Positions 62,006 through 64,000 of a DNA stretch of 64,000 bases are shown in pieces. The stretch covers positions 1,364,001-1,428,000 of the forward strand of contig OZ244822.1 in NCBI GenBank assembly GCA_965220345.1, in the 5' to 3' direction. A program made the translations under genes and the position numbers. Under the pieces are notes generated by a model that was not told where the DNA came from, did no database searches, and saw only the letters and a program-made list of their open reading frames with translations. The stretch comes from Aldehydirespirator sp965220345 (GTDB lineage Bacteria; Actinomycetota; Acidimicrobiia; Acidimicrobiales; Aldehydirespiratoraceae). Within the stretch, counting starts at the first letter, position 1, and every line of letters begins with the position of its first letter.

Positions 62006-62176
62006 GTGAGCGAAGCCTCCCGCAAAGACTTGGTCGAAGAGTTCCTCGCAACCGGCGGCAACTATCAGGGCCTGGCGGAGTTTCTCGACGCACAGCGCGA
62101 GGCAGAACGCAGCGAAGACCACCCTCCACAAGAGGGGCCTGCGCTGGCCTGGCGCGTCACCGTGTGCCGACATTAG
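62006..62176 (+). CDS. small protein, unknown (56 residues)
   Basis: GTG start with a TACGAT -10-like box ending seven bases before it. The product begins VSEASRKDLVEEFLATGGNY and is helical and acidic. Its last 11 residues are encoded by repeat R1b, so its original C-terminus may have been replaced. No family recognised; could be an orphan antitoxin fragment. Confidence 0.35.
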   Translation: MSEASRKDLVEEFLATGGNYQGLAEFLDAQREAERSEDHPPQEGPALAWRVTVCRH

Positions 62177-62241
62177 GTTGCTGTATCACCCGTATTTGAC
62201 CTGCAAATGCGGGTATTTGCCCCGAAGAGTCGAGATAATTG
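62139..62241. repeat. 103-bp direct repeat R1, copy b
   Basis: Partner of 59633-59735. It is followed by vapBC-2 rather than by the acyl-CoA dehydrogenase gene end as in copy a. Confidence 0.9.
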
Positions 62242-62328
62242 AATGTTCGACTGGCTGGATCAACTGCTTGGAACTAGTTCAGGATGTGCCAGTCCGACCA
62301 TCACGACCGATATGGGTAGTATGGGTCC

Positions 62329-62577
62329 GTGAAAACAACCCTGGAAATCCATGACGAACTACTGCGACGCGCTAAGCGCCACGCCCAGGAGAACGGTTGC
62401 ACCCTGCGCTCCGTCGTTGAAGACGGCTTGCGCAGCGTGCTTTCTGAGAGCGATGAGGTCAAGTCCTATGTGCTTGAGGATCTCAGCGTGGGAGATCCAG
62501 CAGCAGCTAATCCGCTGGAGCGCTATTCATGGCCTGAACTGCGTGAAGTGATATACGGCGGCAGTGCAGCCAGATGA
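62329..62577 (+). CDS. vapB: VapB-like antitoxin
   Basis: 82 residues with a ribbon-helix-helix start (MKTTLEIHDELLRRAKRHAQ, CTLRSVVEDGLRSVL) and an acidic, aromatic toxin-binding tail (NPLERYSWPELREVIYGG). GTG start with TAGTAT (62317-62322) ending six bases before it, so probably leaderless. Overlaps vapC by four bases. Confidence 0.85.
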   Translation: MKTTLEIHDELLRRAKRHAQENGCTLRSVVEDGLRSVLSESDEVKSYVLEDLSVGDPAAANPLERYSWPELREVIYGGSAAR

Positions 62578-63011
62578 TCGCTGTCGACACCAATGTGCTC
62601 GTCTACGCTCACCGCCGCGAATTGGCTGAGCACGACACTGCGATGCAGATCATGCGTGGTTTTGCCGAGGGCGGCGAGGTCTGGGCAATTCCTTGGCCGT
62701 GCTGCTATGAGTTTTTTGGTGTGGTCACCAATCCGCGTATCTGGAGCGACTCAGCAACTTCGCCCGACCGGGCTTTGCGGCAACTGCAGGCATGGACAGG
62801 ATCACCGAACTGTCGCCTCATCGGCGAGACATCAAACTTCTGGCCGATTCTCGAACGTTTCATCTCTAAGCCCTATGTGCGCGGTGGTGTAGTGCATGAC
62901 GCTCGAGTGGCTGCCATTTGCGTTGCTCACGCAGCGAGGCATCTACTAACACGCGACCGCGACTTTGAACTGTTCCCCGAACTTGTGACCGTAGACCCCT
63001 TTGCGGCCTGA
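62574..63011 (+). CDS. vapC: PIN-domain toxin (VapC family)
   Basis: 145 residues; PIN acidic residues in IAVDTNVLVYAHR, WPCCYEFFGVVTNPR, VVHDARVAAICVAH and LLTRDRDFELF. Full length and coupled to its antitoxin. It lies inside the duplicated region between R1b and R2b, in the opposite orientation to the vapBC at 61.2 kb. Confidence 0.9.
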   Translation: MIAVDTNVLVYAHRRELAEHDTAMQIMRGFAEGGEVWAIPWPCCYEFFGVVTNPRIWSDSATSPDRALRQLQAWTGSPNCRLIGETSNFWPILERFISKPYVRGGVVHDARVAAICVAHAARHLLTRDRDFELFPELVTVDPFAA

Positions 63012-63034
63012 ACATCAGCGGCGTTTATAGAGCC

Positions 63035-63143
63035 CGTCACGCGTTGGTAAAGGACACTCACCTGATCTCAGCGGCCGGGCTTTTCGGTTCAGATAGGAAC
63101 GCTGAGCCTGATCGAAGCCGGTCGCCATTAATCGCTGTAAACC
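63035..63143. repeat. repeat R2b/R3b, deletion derivative of 61640-61958
   Basis: Joins the antitoxin 3' end to sequence from upstream of that antitoxin, with the gene body missing. Together with the next element it fills the 333-base gene-free stretch before nadD. Confidence 0.8.
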
Positions 63144-63192
63144 ACAACCGTATGCAAACGGCGCGCTCTTATGCGCGTGTGCGGTTCAGGCC

Positions 63193-63292
63193 GCGTTTGG
63201 AGACTTCTTTGAGCATGACTTCGGTAGCTGCGCCACTATGTGGGTGCAGGCTGAGTGTCAAGCTCACCGCGAATGCGCGCGGGCTCAAATTG
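63193..63292. repeat. repeat R4b/R5b, remnant of a second acyl-CoA dehydrogenase copy
   Basis: 63193-63236 matches the dehydrogenase 3' end (59769-59812, three differences) and still encodes TEVMLKEVSKRGL on the - strand. 63255-63292 matches 61119-61156, which lies upstream of that gene. The whole gene body is missing between them. Confidence 0.8.
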
Positions 63293-63344
63293 CGAAAAAA
63301 CATAGACTTAGCTGGTGCCGTCAACTGACACATGGGAGTCCCGA

Positions 63345-63962
63345 GTGGAATCTCGGCAATCAGATTCTCAGCGATTGTTTCGCATTGGCGTGCTTGGTGG
63401 CACTTTTGATCCTCCGCACTGGGGGCATCTAGCGGTCGGGCTTGAAGTTCGTCACCAGCTGAACCTTTCGGTGGTGCTGTTCGTGGTGGCCAATGATCCG
63501 TGGCAGAAGTCCGCCACAGCGCCGGTGACACCTGCAAAACTGCGTTTGGAAATGGTGCGTGCAGCAGTTGACGGACTTGAAGGCCTTGAGGCAGGCACTT
63601 TAGAGATGGAACGAGGCGGCGAGAGCTACATGGCCGACACGCTGAAGCAACTGCACGATCAGCATCCCAACGCCGAACTGTTGATGGTGGTTGGCTCAGA
63701 TGCTGCTGAAGGACTCGACACTTGGAAACACCCAGAACAGTTGCGTGAGCTGGCCACTACTGTGGTGGTCAACAGAGCCGGACGCTCAGACCGTCGCTGT
63801 CCGGCTGGCTGGCCGTCAATCACCGTGGCAGTGCCAGCGCTGGAGGTTTCATCGCGCGATATTCGCTCACGCTTCGCCGAGGGTCGTCCAGTGGAGGCTC
63901 TCGTGCCTCAGGCAGTGATTGAGGTTGTGCGCTCCAGAGGTTTATACGGGTGCCGTCAGTGA
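63345..63962 (+). CDS. nadD: nicotinate-nucleotide adenylyltransferase
   Basis: NAD biosynthesis enzyme that adenylates nicotinate mononucleotide. Nucleotidyltransferase motifs GVLGGTFDPPHWGHLAVG (HxGH) and SSRDIRSRFAEGRPV (the ISSTxIR equivalent) are present, with the MVVGSDAAEGLDTWKHPEQL block between. I choose GTG 63345 with GGGAG seven bases upstream; the frame opens at 63315. Its upstream region consists of the decayed duplication. Confidence 0.92.
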   Translation: MESRQSDSQRLFRIGVLGGTFDPPHWGHLAVGLEVRHQLNLSVVLFVVANDPWQKSATAPVTPAKLRLEMVRAAVDGLEGLEAGTLEMERGGESYMADTLKQLHDQHPNAELLMVVGSDAAEGLDTWKHPEQLRELATTVVVNRAGRSDRRCPAGWPSITVAVPALEVSSRDIRSRFAEGRPVEALVPQAVIEVVRSRGLYGCRQ

Positions 63963-64000
63963 ATCAGGCGCATCAACCGAGCCTGCGTCAATCAGGTTCG

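Noticed and set aside
1..64000. tRNA or rRNA genes
   Set aside because: I saw no cloverleaf with a conserved T-loop and no rRNA-like conserved blocks; a covariance-model search would settle it.

Overview
The window looks like one 64-kb stretch of an actinobacterial chromosome of moderate-to-high GC. Markers include a mycothiol S-conjugate amidase, the NucS mismatch endonuclease, the fused Kgd-type 2-oxoglutarate E1/E2 enzyme, a VanW-family envelope protein and many GTG/TTG starts. The combination with KorAB, a Urt-type transporter and Calx-beta surface proteins makes an Acidimicrobiia-like lineage my best guess; this is inference.

Layout. 0-13.4 kb is mostly housekeeping: the 3' part of parE, a Fe-S RecB-like nuclease, an orphan ParA, a Mg transporter paired with a PhoU/TrkA-C regulator, mca, an SCP2-like protein, a YdjC-family deacetylase, a thermonuclease-like lipoprotein, PAP2, VanW and nucS. 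13.5-16.8 kb is an AT-richer patch of secreted repeat proteins, a metzincin-type peptidase fragment and an acidic-tailed lipoprotein. 17-20 kb holds a metallophosphoesterase, an XRE regulator under four tandem palindromes, and an AAA ATPase behind a 4 x 20-bp repeat. 20-22.8 kb is a large Calx-beta surface protein whose leader contains a C12 tract suggestive of phase variation. 23-31 kb is core again: cysQ-like, kgd, xthA and a CPA2-type antiporter.

31-41 kb is an accessory, defence-like island. It has an ApeA-like HEPN protein, hicB next to a hicA with an in-frame stop, a 5'-truncated helicase, an apparently intact ParB - AAA15 ATPase - DUF3226 TOPRIM operon, an HNH nuclease gene with an in-frame stop, and a DUF6978-like/DUF1828-1829 pair. 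41-49 kb carries a TPR protein, a DUF4143 ATPase behind 4 x 23-bp repeats, class I aldolase, a vapBC pair and korAB.

48.9-60.9 kb is a single-strand block: acyl-CoA dehydrogenase, amidase, GAF histidine kinase, LuxR-type regulator, a Urt-type ABC transporter with a UrtC-UrtD fusion, and an acyl-CoA synthetase. It reads as a regulated amide/urea (or related small molecule) uptake and breakdown cluster. 59.6-63.3 kb is a decayed segmental duplication mixed with two more vapBC modules. The window ends with nadD. No rRNA, tRNA, CRISPR array or transposase was recognised.
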